Shown in pieces: positions 52,402 to 60,756 of a stretch of 64,000 nt of DNA; positions within the stretch are counted from its first letter, which is position 1; the number at the start of each line of letters is the position of its first letter. Source of the stretch: an uncultured Clostridia bacterium (GTDB lineage: Bacteria; Bacillota; Clostridia; TANB77; CAG-508); contig CAKOUU010000005.1 in NCBI GenBank assembly GCA_934120675.1, forward strand, positions 28,678 to 92,677. The letters are read 5' to 3'. The notes beneath the pieces were generated by a model. That model worked only from the letters and a program-made list of their open reading frames with translations, searched no databases and had not been told where the DNA came from. The position numbers were made by a program, and so were the translations under genes.

Positions 52402-53142
52402 TTATTCATAATTTACTTCTAATAGATACAACCCATTTGGTTGCAATGTTTTTCCAGCCAAGCTTCTGTCTTTAGACTCAATTATTTTTTCTATATATTC
52501 AGGCTGTATTTTTCCTGTTCCAACATCAACTAATGTACCAGCAATAATTCTAACCATATTATACAAAAATCCATTTCCTGTTAATTCTATGTAAATTCTG
52601 TTATTTGGCATCTCATAAACCCTTGCTTTATAAATTGTTCTTACACTACTTTTACTACTTGTTCCACTAGCTTTAAAAGCTTTAAAATCGTGTTCTCCCT
52701 CAAAGTATTTTGCTGCCTGTTTCATTTTTTCTATGTCTAATTTTTGTGGTATGTGAGTTTCTAAATTTCTGTATATTGCTGAAGAAAATTCAGAATTATT
52801 TATAACATATCTATATGTTTTACGTTTGCATGTTAATCTACTATGAAATCTCTCGTCAACTTCTTCTGCAGATATAATTCTTATTGATTTTTTTAAGTTT
52901 GAATTTATGGCAATCGGCATTTTTTCAATTGGAATATTTGAATTTGTTTTAAAGTTTGCAACTTGTCCAAATGCGTGAACTCCAGCATCTGTTCTGCCTG
53001 ATGCCATTAAGTCCACATCTTCACCTGTTACTATTTTTATAGCCTGTTCTATTGTTCCTTGAATATTCAATTTTGTTGGTTGTTTTTGCCATCCATTAAA
53101 GTCTTTTCCATCATATTCTATTGTTAATTTTATATTTCTCAT
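52402..53142 (-). CDS. truA: tRNA pseudouridine(38-40) synthase
   Basis: 246 residues, normal for TruA. The N-terminus MRNIKLTIEYDGKDFNGWQKQP, the catalytic Asp in MASGRTDAGVHAFGQVANF (about residue 50) and the C-terminal NGFLYNMVRIIAGTLVDVGTGK are diagnostic. It forms pseudouridine at positions 38-40 of tRNA anticodon stem-loops. It follows cdaA by about 80 nt on the same strand, with a terminator-like stem between. Confidence 0.95.
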   Translation of the reverse strand: MRNIKLTIEYDGKDFNGWQKQPTKLNIQGTIEQAIKIVTGEDVDLMASGRTDAGVHAFGQVANFKTNSNIPIEKMPIAINSNLKKSIRIISAEEVDERFHSRLTCKRKTYRYVINNSEFSSAIYRNLETHIPQKLDIEKMKQAAKYFEGEHDFKAFKASGTSSKSSVRTIYKARVYEMPNNRIYIELTGNGFLYNMVRIIAGTLVDVGTGKIQPEYIEKIIESKDRSLAGKTLQPNGLYLLEVNYE

Positions 53143-53193
53143 TTTTTGTAATATTCCTTTCTCAACATATGTATTTTGTCTAAAGAATTTTAT

Positions 53194-53218
53194 AAAAGCC
53201 GCCTTTTAAGCGACTTTT
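53194..53218 (-). terminator. Terminator of cdaA
   Basis: AAAAGTCGC / GCGGCTTTT (minus-strand reading, one G-U pair) overlaps the region just after the cdaA stop. Confidence 0.65.
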
Positions 53219-53219
53219 G

Positions 53220-54170
53220 TTATTTGTTTTCATTTTCTTTTGTTTCTTCTTTATTTTCTGATTTTGATTTACTGATGAATCTCTTTTTTATATTTTCGAA
53301 TTTATTATTTTTTACTGTTTTTTTCTGTGCAAATCTTTTTGTAACAACATTACTAATCAAGATTTTTTTCAAAACATCTTCTCTAACATCAGCAATTAAA
53401 GTTCCATCTTTTGCTACAGATATTTTGCCTGTTTCTTCTGATACAACAACTACTATACTGTCAGATTCTTTTGAAATTCCGATTGCAGCTCTATGTCTTG
53501 TTCCCAATTCTTTTGCTATATCTGGGTCGTCTGCAAGTGGTAAAACACACGCTGCTGCTGCAATTTTGTTATTACTTATAACAACTGCTCCATCATGCAA
53601 TGGTGTTTTTGGTACAAATATGTTTACCAATAATTGTGGTGATACCTCAGAATTCATTGGAACTCCTGTTGCAATTATATCTTGAATATTTATATCTCTT
53701 TCTAGTACTATTAATGCTCCTGTTTTAGTTTTGGAAAGTTCTGTTGCTGCTATAACAACTTTATAAATATCTTCTTTTGTTTTTGTTGCCACATCACTAT
53801 CTAACCCAAAAAACTTTGTAAATTTATTTGTTCCTAATTGTTCTAACCCTCTTCTCAACTCTGGTTGGAATATTACAATTATTGCTATTACTCCCCAATT
53901 CATTATTCCTGTTAAAATTGAGTTTAATATTTTCAAATTTAATAATCCACTAAGCCATGTTGCAATTATTAGAAATGCTATTCCTTTTATTAATTGCCAC
54001 GCTCTAGACCCTTTTACCATCTTTACAAAACAATATAATAGAAATAAAACTATGACTATGTCCAATATTGTTGTAAATAATGTGAATGGATTTTCACTTA
54101 GGTTTTGAAATCCTTTTAATATATTTTCATTATAAAAATTTATCCAGCTATTACTTATACTTTTTTCCAT
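53220..54170 (-). CDS. cdaA: Diadenylate cyclase CdaA
   Basis: 316 residues. Three transmembrane helices lie at about 30-100, then the DisA_N domain with the catalytic motifs PLHDGAVVISNNK (DGA, about residue 190) and LGTRHRAAIGISK (about 220-232). It makes cyclic-di-AMP from two ATP, a signal for potassium and cell-wall homeostasis. In Bacillus cdaA is with cdaR and glmM; here cdaR is absent next door and truA follows. The C-terminus is longer and Lys-rich. Confidence 0.95.
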   Translation of the reverse strand: MEKSISNSWINFYNENILKGFQNLSENPFTLFTTILDIVIVLFLLYCFVKMVKGSRAWQLIKGIAFLIIATWLSGLLNLKILNSILTGIMNWGVIAIIVIFQPELRRGLEQLGTNKFTKFFGLDSDVATKTKEDIYKVVIAATELSKTKTGALIVLERDINIQDIIATGVPMNSEVSPQLLVNIFVPKTPLHDGAVVISNNKIAAAACVLPLADDPDIAKELGTRHRAAIGISKESDSIVVVVSEETGKISVAKDGTLIADVREDVLKKILISNVVTKRFAQKKTVKNNKFENIKKRFISKSKSENKEETKENENK

Positions 54171-54280
54171 ATTACACCTTCTCTCAAATTTTGAGAATAT
54201 TTTTTTCGTTTCAACTATGTATGTTTTAATTTTTTATTGTTACTATTTTTCTGATTATTCTATAATAATGTTGTTGATTT

Positions 54281-54427
54281 TTAAATTAAAGAAAATATTA
54301 ATGAACCTGCTACTGATAAAATCATTAATAATGATAGGATTCCTGCCATTATTTTTACAAATACTTGTCCTTTATCATATTTCTTTTGTTCTTTGTTTTT
54401 TATTTTTTTCTCTTTATTATTTTTCAT
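54281..54427 (-). CDS. Small membrane protein of unknown function upstream of cdaA
   Basis: 48 residues: Lys/Asn-rich N-terminus (MKNNKEKKIKNKEQKKYDKG) then a hydrophobic helix (ILSLLMILSVAGSLIFSLI). GGAGTG lies 9 nt before the ATG. It is about 110 nt before cdaA on the same strand and may be in that unit. Its composition resembles short clostridial proteins with a basic N-terminus and one helix; the family is not certain. Confidence 0.55.
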   Translation of the reverse strand: MKNNKEKKIKNKEQKKYDKGQVFVKIMAGILSLLMILSVAGSLIFSLI

Positions 54428-54494
54428 TATATTTCACTCCTTTTTTGTCTTTCAAAGTTTTTATGTACTTTTTGTGATGACTTCATTTTGGGTA

Positions 54495-54551
54495 ATAATG
54501 TCTCATTTGGAACCGATGTCTCAAACAGAACCGTCCCCATAAAGACATTAT
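54495..54551. repeat. GGGGAC-type repeat with 9-bp terminal inverted repeat
   Basis: ATAATGTCT (54495-54503) is mirrored by AGACATTAT (54543-54551). The reverse complement contains TGGGGACGGTTCTGTTTGAG, the classic clostridial GGGGACGGTTCT repeat core seen in many genomes. It lies upstream of the 48-residue gene, behind pdp. Confidence 0.75.
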
Positions 54552-54580
54552 AGCACTAAATTATATTTAATTTCAACAAT

Positions 54581-55885
54581 TTATTTACAAATACCAAAAA
54601 TTGTTGGCTCTTTTTCAATTTTATTATTACTTATTTTTATTATTTCTGTTAGTTTTATTTCCGCTTCTTCAGACTTTTCTTGATTATTTGCGTGAATATA
54701 TCCTAAAATATCTCCTGTTGTTACTTTGTCAGCAACTTTTTTATTCAAAATAATTCCTACAGTATAATCGATGCTATCTTCTTTTTTTACTCTTCCTGCT
54801 CCAAGTCCACAAGCTACTTTTCCTACTTCTTCAGCATTTATTTCTTGTATATATCCATTCTGTTTTGCAATAATTGGTTTAATTATTTTTGCTTTTTCAA
54901 ATTTATTTGTGTCTTTTAAATATGAACTATCTCCTCCTTGGTTCTCGACCATTTCTATAAATTTGTTTAAGGCCTTTCCATTTGATATATTTTCTAGCAT
55001 TTTGTTTTTATTTTCTTCTAGACTTTCTCCAAGTCCCGCAAGTTTTATCATATATGCTCCAAGTTCTAATACTACTTGTTTTAGGTCTTCTGGCATATCC
55101 CCTTTTAGAAATTTTATAGCTTCTATTACTTCCAAATTATTCCCTACTGCATACCCAAGTGGTTCATTCATATTTGTTAGAACACATACTGTTTCTCTAT
55201 TTGCAAGTTTTCCTATTTCTATCATTTCATTTGCAAGTAGTTCTGCATTTTCCATGTTTTTCATAAATGCACCTTTTCCAACAGTTACATCTAATACGAT
55301 TTTTTCTGCTCCACTTGCTATTTTTTTACTCATTATGCTTGATGCAATTAGTGGTATGCTTTCAACACATGCTATACTATCTCTTAGCGCATACAATTTT
55401 TTATCTGCTGGTGCTAAGTTCATTGTTTGTGAAATCATACTTATACCAACGTTTTCCACATTTTTTATAAAATTGTTGATATCTATGTCTGTTTTGTATC
55501 CTGGTATTGATTGCATTTTGTCAACTGTTCCACCTGTAAATCCTAGTCCTCTCCCTGACATTTTTGCAACTGGTACTCCAAGTGATGCTACTAGTGGTAA
55601 TAAACATATTGATACTTTGTCTCCTACTCCTCCTGTTGAATGCTTGTCTACTATTGTTTTATTTAATTTTGAAAAATCTAATATTTCTCCTGAATGTGCC
55701 ATTGCTATTGTTAAATTTGTTGTCTCTTGTTTTGTCATTCCATTTAAAAATATTGCCATTACTAATGCTGCAGCTTGATAGTCTGCAACTTCTCCATCTA
55801 CATAGCCTTTTACAAAATATTCAATCTCTTCTTTTGTTAACTCTTGCTTTTCTCTTTTCTTTTCTATTATTTCTAGAATATTCAT
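54581..55885 (-). CDS. pdp: Pyrimidine-nucleoside phosphorylase
   Basis: 434 residues, full length. The catalytic signature SGRGLGFTGGTVDKMQSIPG (about residues 110-130), the N-terminal NILEIIEKKREKQELTKEEI and the substrate loop HSTGGVGDKVSICLLP (about 82-97) are all present. It splits uridine, thymidine and deoxyuridine to base and sugar phosphate for salvage. It is transcribed alone. AGAAAGGTCG is a plausible ribosome-binding site. Confidence 0.95.
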   Translation of the reverse strand: MNILEIIEKKREKQELTKEEIEYFVKGYVDGEVADYQAAALVMAIFLNGMTKQETTNLTIAMAHSGEILDFSKLNKTIVDKHSTGGVGDKVSICLLPLVASLGVPVAKMSGRGLGFTGGTVDKMQSIPGYKTDIDINNFIKNVENVGISMISQTMNLAPADKKLYALRDSIACVESIPLIASSIMSKKIASGAEKIVLDVTVGKGAFMKNMENAELLANEMIEIGKLANRETVCVLTNMNEPLGYAVGNNLEVIEAIKFLKGDMPEDLKQVVLELGAYMIKLAGLGESLEENKNKMLENISNGKALNKFIEMVENQGGDSSYLKDTNKFEKAKIIKPIIAKQNGYIQEINAEEVGKVACGLGAGRVKKEDSIDYTVGIILNKKVADKVTTGDILGYIHANNQEKSEEAEIKLTEIIKISNNKIEKEPTIFGICK

Positions 55886-55937
55886 AAATTTACGACCTTT
55901 CTTATTTATAATTCTATTTTTTAAATATTAAATTTTC

Positions 55938-56016
55938 TTCATAAATATATATGTTTTGAGAATTTGAAATGTGATTTGAGCAATATTAGAATTGCTTAAA
56001 TATATTTATGAAAATC
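55938..56016 (-). mobile_element. Degenerate fragment of the MITE-like element
   Basis: On the plus strand AATGTGATTTGAGCAATATT, then AGAATTGCTTAAATA, matches the reverse complement of the right inner arm of the 43811-44276 copy (AATGTGATTAGAGCAATATT, then AGAATTTCTTAAATA), with point changes. The terminal repeats are gone. Confidence 0.65.
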
Positions 56017-56052
56017 ATTATATTTTAAATACAATTTTACTTTTGGAATATA

Positions 56053-56679
56053 TTAAATAAAATGTCCCGTAAAACTTCTTCTATGAATTGGGCACAATCC
56101 ATACTCCTTAATTGCAGCAATATGTTTTGCTGTTCCATAACCTTTATGTTGTGCAAAACCATATTGAGGATACACACTATCCCATTCTCTCATAATTCTA
56201 TCCCTTGTAACTTTTGCAATAATTGATGCAGCTGCAATTGAATAGCATTTCGCATCACCTTTTATTATTGATTCATATGGTACTCCATCTGTATCTATAT
56301 GTTGAAGAGCATCTATTATAATCAAGTCTGGTCTTACATCTAAACCTTTAACAACACTTGTAACTCCACTTTTTGTTGCATTCAAAATATTTATATCATC
56401 AATTACATCTTGTCCGATTATGGCAACAGAATAGCTAATTGCTTCCTCAATTATTTTATCATACAATAACTCTCTTTTCTTTTCAGAAACTTTTTTAGAG
56501 TCGTTAACTCCCTCTATCATTGATCCTTCTGGCATTATTACTCCTGCAACAACAACAGGACCAGCTAATGGTCCTCTTCCCGCTTCATCAATTCCACATA
56601 TATTTTTAAATCCTTTTGTGTGTAATTCTTTTTCTATTTCTTTTAAATTTGTTAATCTTTCTTCTTCTTTTTCTTTCAT
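56053..56679 (-). CDS. rnhB: Ribonuclease HII
   Basis: 208 residues from the start at MKEKEEERL (56679), which has AGAGGAAA about 8 nt upstream; a longer frame starting 20 codons earlier lacks a ribosome-binding site. Metal-binding acidic residues appear in NICGIDEAGRGPLAGPVVVAG (DEAGRG), LIIIDALQH, and the C-terminal KVTRDRIMREWDSVYPQYGFAQHKGYGT. It cuts RNA in RNA-DNA hybrids, including single ribonucleotides in DNA. It lies 78 nt behind the second pilin-like gene. Confidence 0.93.
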   Translation of the reverse strand: MKEKEEERLTNLKEIEKELHTKGFKNICGIDEAGRGPLAGPVVVAGVIMPEGSMIEGVNDSKKVSEKKRELLYDKIIEEAISYSVAIIGQDVIDDINILNATKSGVTSVVKGLDVRPDLIIIDALQHIDTDGVPYESIIKGDAKCYSIAAASIIAKVTRDRIMREWDSVYPQYGFAQHKGYGTAKHIAAIKEYGLCPIHRRSFTGHFI

Positions 56680-56757
56680 TTCTTTTTCCTCTTTGTATAA
56701 TTTCTTTTTATTACATATTTTTGTATTCTTAAAATTCATATTTTATTAGTTCTGTTT

Positions 56758-57306
56758 TTATATTTTTAAATTTTCTATTTCATTTAATGTGTAATATGTT
56801 TTATCTTGATTTTCAAAACCTTTTTCGTTGTAAATATCTATTTGTGCATTTTTTACATCATATTTGATAATGTAAAATCCATTCTTTGAATCAGACTTCA
56901 CTTTTGAAATTCCCATATTTTCTAAGTCTTGTGTTGATAATTTATAGTAAAAAATCAAATTTGATTTATCTTCTTGAAATTGAGATTCTGTTATTCCCAT
57001 TTTTTCGTCTAATTCGTTTGAACTTGTAACTTCTTCTCCCTTTAATTTTTCTTTTGCTTTTTCTATTCTGCTATTTTTTTCGTTTTCGTCTGTTATTTTT
57101 TCAAATGTTGTTCCTAAATTAAAGTTTGCATTTTCTACATATTCTTTTCCTTTTACTTTTATTAACATCATATTTGTTTTTAAATTTTCTAATTCTGATT
57201 GTTTTATTACTTTACTTCCTACTCCTATTGGTATTCCTGCTAAAATCAATATTAATATTATTGTTATAATTAATGCTACCATTGTTATTCCATTATTTCT
57301 TTTCAT
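56758..57306 (-). CDS. Pilin-like exported protein
   Basis: 182 residues. The start MKRNNGITMVALIITIILIL (57306) has GGAGG 8 nt upstream; an earlier ATG two codons upstream and a TTG are too near it. The N-terminal helix is like a type IV pilin methylation segment, but the Glu5 position reads Ala (ITMVALII). The soluble part is charged with no clear domain. There is no pilus machinery in the window; such proteins are common in gut Clostridia as exported surface components. It may share a transcript with rnhB. Confidence 0.7.
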   Translation of the reverse strand: MKRNNGITMVALIITIILILILAGIPIGVGSKVIKQSELENLKTNMMLIKVKGKEYVENANFNLGTTFEKITDENEKNSRIEKAKEKLKGEEVTSSNELDEKMGITESQFQEDKSNLIFYYKLSTQDLENMGISKVKSDSKNGFYIIKYDVKNAQIDIYNEKGFENQDKTYYTLNEIENLKI

Positions 57307-57404
57307 TTTCATTTCCTCCAAGGATTTTTTTCTTATTATACTATAATTCTTTATTTTAAATCAAGAGATTTTTTAAAATAGAAAAAAGACATCTTTTATA
57401 TTGT

Positions 57405-57740
57405 TACAAATGTATATATGTATATGATTTGAAACATTTTCTCGGTTCAATACGCAACATATGAATTTCTAAAATAAATTTATGGCACCCTTTCACTTAG
57501 TCCTCGCTTTGCTCGACGTGAACTTTTTCCATAAATTTATTTAAGAAATTCTAATATTGCTCCAATCACATTCGAAAAGTTCAAAATCATATACATATAT
57601 ACATTTTTGGCCTGAGTGAGAGAGGCTCAGTTTGGTATTTTAGATTTTCTTTTTAAACGTAATGAACAGGATACATATCAAATATATATAACCCTTAAGG
57701 TGGCAACTTGTATACAAAAAATTTTCTAAGGTTGTGAATT
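57405..57740. mobile_element. MITE-like long palindromic element, left-truncated copy
   Basis: Over about 330 bp this copies the 43811-44276 element at high identity, including AAATGTATATATGTATATG, CATTTTCTCGGTTCAATACG, the apex TCGCTTTGCTCGACGTGAAC and the right arm CCCTTAAGGTGGCAACTTG. The outer left arm (about 90 bp) is missing. It lies between the second pilin-like gene and htrA. No ORF. Confidence 0.8.
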
Positions 57741-57865
57741 TTTATATCATAAAAAACATTTAATAACTACATTTTTTTCACACAAATTTCACAAAGCTCT
57801 TGTATTCTTATATAGAATTAGGTTATTATATAAATATAAAATCATTTCATTTAGGAGGTAAAAAA

Positions 57866-59119
57866 ATGGATGAAAACGAACAAAATAATCAAAAATTTAA
57901 AGCTATACCAGTAACAGGTTCAACATCTTATAATAAGACTAAAAAGAACAAATCTGGTTTTGGAAAAAGTGTAATGCTACCTTTTGTTAGTGGCGTTGTT
58001 GGTTGTTCTGTTGTAATAGGAACTTGTTTCGGTGTTCCTTCAATCAGAACAAAACTTATAGGTAATACAGGTAGTTCCTCTATAAGTACATCAAATAATA
58101 CTTCAACACAGTCTGATGGATATGTAAAACAAACTTCTTTAGAGAACTATTCAGATACTTCTGTATATGCAGCAAATAAGATTTTGCCATCAATAGTAGG
58201 AATAAAAATAGAATATACTGTAAATTCTACTTCTATTTTTGGTAGAAGTAATTCTGCTACTGCAACTGCTTCTGGTTCTGGAATTATAATTAGTGAAGAC
58301 GGATATATTTTAACAAATAATCATGTTGTATCTTCAAGTTCTTCAGAATCAAATTCATATTATCAAATTTCAGAAGCAACAAAAGTTACTGTAACATTAT
58401 TTAATGATGAGACTGAATATGAAGCAAAAATAGTTGGTCAAGATGAACAAACTGATTTGGCTGTTATTAAAATTGAAAAATCTGGTTTAACAAAAGCTGA
58501 ATTTGCTGATTCTGATGATGTAAAAGTTGGTGAGTTTGCAATGGCTGTTGGAAATCCTGTAAATATGACAAGTACAGTTACAACTGGTATTATTAGTGCT
58601 GTAAATAGAAAAATAACAGATTCAGATGGAAAGACTTATACTTGTATCCAAACTGATGCTGCTATAAACTCTGGTAATAGTGGTGGTGCATTGGTTAATA
58701 GTGAAGGTAAAGTTATCGGTATTAATACTTTGAAATTATCTGGTACAGGTATTGAGGGAATCGGTTTTGCTATTCCTATCAATTCTACAACAGATATTAC
58801 TTCTCAATTGATTCAATATAGTAAAGTAAAGAGACCTTTTATAGGTATTTCTGGTATTGATTTAGATGAAACTACTGCTAAAAAATATAATTTAGTTGTT
58901 GGTGTCTATGTTAAATCTGTAGAAGATTTTTCTTCTGCTGAAAAAGGTGGTTTAAAAGCTGGAGATGTAATTATAGAAGCTGATGGAAAATCAATAAAAT
59001 CAATGGATGAACTAAACGAAATTAAAAATTCTCATCAAATTGGTGATACAATGAAATTAAAAATTAATAGAGACGGTTCAGAAAAAGAACTTACTTTAAC
59101 TTTAGGTGAACAACCTTAA
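57866..59119 (+). CDS. htrA: HtrA/DegP-like serine protease
   Basis: 417 residues. The ATG at 57866 has TTAGGAGG 7 nt upstream and is preferred over an upstream in-frame ATG. A transmembrane helix (about 40-60) anchors the protein. The trypsin-like domain has the triad His in ILTNNHVVSSS, Asp in QTDLAVIKIEKS, Ser in INSGNSGGALVNSEGK (about 290). A PDZ domain (about 330-415: GISGIDLDETTAKKYNL, KAGDVIIEADGKSI) follows. It degrades misfolded proteins at the envelope. A Ser-rich stretch lies between anchor and protease. It has its own terminator. Confidence 0.93.
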   Translation: MDENEQNNQKFKAIPVTGSTSYNKTKKNKSGFGKSVMLPFVSGVVGCSVVIGTCFGVPSIRTKLIGNTGSSSISTSNNTSTQSDGYVKQTSLENYSDTSVYAANKILPSIVGIKIEYTVNSTSIFGRSNSATATASGSGIIISEDGYILTNNHVVSSSSSESNSYYQISEATKVTVTLFNDETEYEAKIVGQDEQTDLAVIKIEKSGLTKAEFADSDDVKVGEFAMAVGNPVNMTSTVTTGIISAVNRKITDSDGKTYTCIQTDAAINSGNSGGALVNSEGKVIGINTLKLSGTGIEGIGFAIPINSTTDITSQLIQYSKVKRPFIGISGIDLDETTAKKYNLVVGVYVKSVEDFSSAEKGGLKAGDVIIEADGKSIKSMDELNEIKNSHQIGDTMKLKINRDGSEKELTLTLGEQP

Positions 59120-59151
59120 CTTTTGGTAAAATATATATAAACTTTTGCAAG

Positions 59152-59190
59152 GTGAAGAATTTAATAATTAATAAATTCTTCACTTTTAAT
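59152..59190 (+). terminator. Terminator of htrA
   Basis: GTGAAGAATTTA / TAAATTCTTCAC is a perfect 12-bp stem followed by TTTTAATT. It lies 32 nt after the stop. Confidence 0.8.
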
Positions 59191-59278
59191 TCACACAATG
59201 GACAAAATTCATTATTATAATATCAACATAGTCAGGAAGTTATCTGACTCAAATAAAAAAACATCCCCTTTTATTTTC

Positions 59279-59312
59279 AAAAAAAGAAGTAGGTTTAACA
59301 CCTGCTTCTTTT
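59279..59312 (-). terminator. Terminator of the DUF3298-type gene
   Basis: AAAGAAGCAGGT / ACCTACTTCTTT (one mismatch) with a T run on the minus strand immediately after the stop codon. Confidence 0.8.
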
Positions 59313-60159
59313 AAATTATTACCAAATCCATTTCACTTGTAATTTTGTCATTTCCATATGCAAATATAATATAAATATTATTGTTATATATAAAATATTC
59401 TGATATGTTCTCTACTTTGTATATGTCACTTTCTGTATCTCTCGTAAAGATATTATATCCTAAATTTTTAAGTTCTTCTGCTTTTCTTTGCTCTTCTTTT
59501 ATGTCTTTATTTATCTTGTCTTGCACTTCATTCTTTTTTAATTTATAATTTTCCATTGTGTCTTCTAATGTTAGTTCTTTATTGTTTTGTAAATCATAAT
59601 TAAATGTTTGAATTATGACTCTTTGTGCACTTGTTTCTTGTTTTAAATCAGAGTATATTATTAATGATATTATATTTTTTTCAATTGTTGCTTTATATTT
59701 TACTGTATAAATTATATTTTTATTTGTGCTTTTTGTTATTTCTTCTGCTTTTTCTTTAAATGTACTTTCTATTTCTTTATTAAATTTTTTTGCATCTTCA
59801 TTTTCTATATTTATATATGGTAAATTTACATTCATTTCATAATTGTCTGTTTTTTCTTGTTTGCTATAATCTGTATATATTATTTCTTTATCGTCTTCTA
59901 TTTTTGATGTTTGATATTCGTCTTTGTATTCTGTATTGTTATCAAATATATTTTCAAAATTTGTTTTTAGTTCTGCTTCTTCTTCCTCACTTCTTTTTGT
60001 TATTTTGTTTATTCCAAATATGTTGTCTACTATGTCGTTTCCAAGTACTTGCACTCCTATTACTACTGCTATTGATATTATACAGATTATCATTATTGTT
60101 ACATATATTATTATTCTTTGTTTTGGTATTTTTTCCTTTTCTGGTAATACTACATTCAT
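59311..60159 (-). CDS. Membrane-anchored DUF3298/DUF4163-like protein
   Basis: 282 residues from MNVVLPEKEKIPKQ (60159; AAAGGAAA about 8 nt upstream). A transmembrane helix covers about 15-40. The outer domain (about 110-280) resembles DUF4163/DUF3298 proteins such as RsiV: MNVNLPYINIENEDAKKFNK, then YTVKYKATIEKNIISLIIYS and TFNYDLQNNKELTLEDTM. Here the N-terminal cytosolic part is very short, so it is not an anti-sigma factor by this evidence; its role is unknown. There is no sigma factor nearby. Confidence 0.7.
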   Translation of the reverse strand: MNVVLPEKEKIPKQRIIIYVTIMIICIISIAVVIGVQVLGNDIVDNIFGINKITKRSEEEEAELKTNFENIFDNNTEYKDEYQTSKIEDDKEIIYTDYSKQEKTDNYEMNVNLPYINIENEDAKKFNKEIESTFKEKAEEITKSTNKNIIYTVKYKATIEKNIISLIIYSDLKQETSAQRVIIQTFNYDLQNNKELTLEDTMENYKLKKNEVQDKINKDIKEEQRKAEELKNLGYNIFTRDTESDIYKVENISEYFIYNNNIYIIFAYGNDKITSEMDLVII

Positions 60160-60301
60160 TTTTGATTTCCTTTCTTTCACAAGTCATATCTAATATTGTA
60201 ATTATTTTATTTTTATAGTGTTATCTATTCAATTATTCGAATTCTTTTTTAGTATAACATTTTTTATAAGTTATGGTCAATATTTTTAAATTTAATTATA
60301 A

Positions 60302-60330
60302 GAAAAAAGGTCTTCCAAAAAGGAAGACCT
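60302..60330 (-). terminator. Terminator of the 62-codon gene
   Basis: AGGTCTTCC / GGAAGACCT forms a perfect 9-bp stem with a T run on the minus strand, 13 nt after the stop. Confidence 0.88.
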
Positions 60331-60342
60331 GCGGTAAATTTT

Positions 60343-60531
60343 TTACGCTGTAGCCATGCTCTCGAAGAAGACATTTACGATTTTATTTTTTTCTTTTTCC
60401 TTATCGCCTGTGAATTTTGAATCAAACGAAACTTTGCTGTCTTTTTTTGTAGAAGGATTAAATACTCCAATTCCTTCTCCGTCTTTTAAAACCTGAAATG
60501 TTCCTCCTCTGAGCCACTTAAATGTTATCAT
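60343..60531 (-). CDS. Small soluble protein of unknown function
   Basis: 62 residues with AAGGAGG about 10 nt upstream and a strong terminator after it, so it is a real monocistronic gene. The sequence starts MITFKWLRGGTFQVLKDGEG and ends with KIVNVFFESMATA. A Gly-rich beta-like first half is followed by a Lys/Glu-rich second half. No family is recognised. Confidence 0.65.
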   Translation of the reverse strand: MITFKWLRGGTFQVLKDGEGIGVFNPSTKKDSKVSFDSKFTGDKEKEKNKIVNVFFESMATA

Positions 60532-60684
60532 GTGTTTTTTTACCTCCTTGTGTGCTTTGTTTAAAAGTTACTTTTTTATAATAGCATATTTAACATAATT
60601 TTTCAATAGTTTTTTATTGATTTTTAGCACTTTTCATCGCATTTTATGATATTGTTCGACATAATTTTTCTTATTTTATAAAAG

Positions 60685-60713
60685 TTGACTATTTCTTAAT
60701 TTTGAGGTATTAT
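60685..60713 (+). promoter_or_regulatory. Sigma-A promoter of the clp gene
   Basis: TTGACT (60685-60690), a 17-bp spacer and TATTAT (60708-60713). No CtsR operator (GGTCAAA repeats) or CIRCE element is visible nearby. Confidence 0.65.
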
Positions 60714-60756
60714 ATATAATATTAAAAAAATTTAAGAAATGAGGAATTAGAAAGTT

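Noticed and set aside
54771..55778. 335-codon plus-strand ORF opposite pdp
   Set aside because: Shadow of the pdp gene; composition rich in Ser, Phe and Ile with no domain.
57800..57865. Longer start for htrA
   Set aside because: The upstream ATG has no Shine-Dalgarno and would add residues ahead of a good ribosome-binding site; 57866 fits better.
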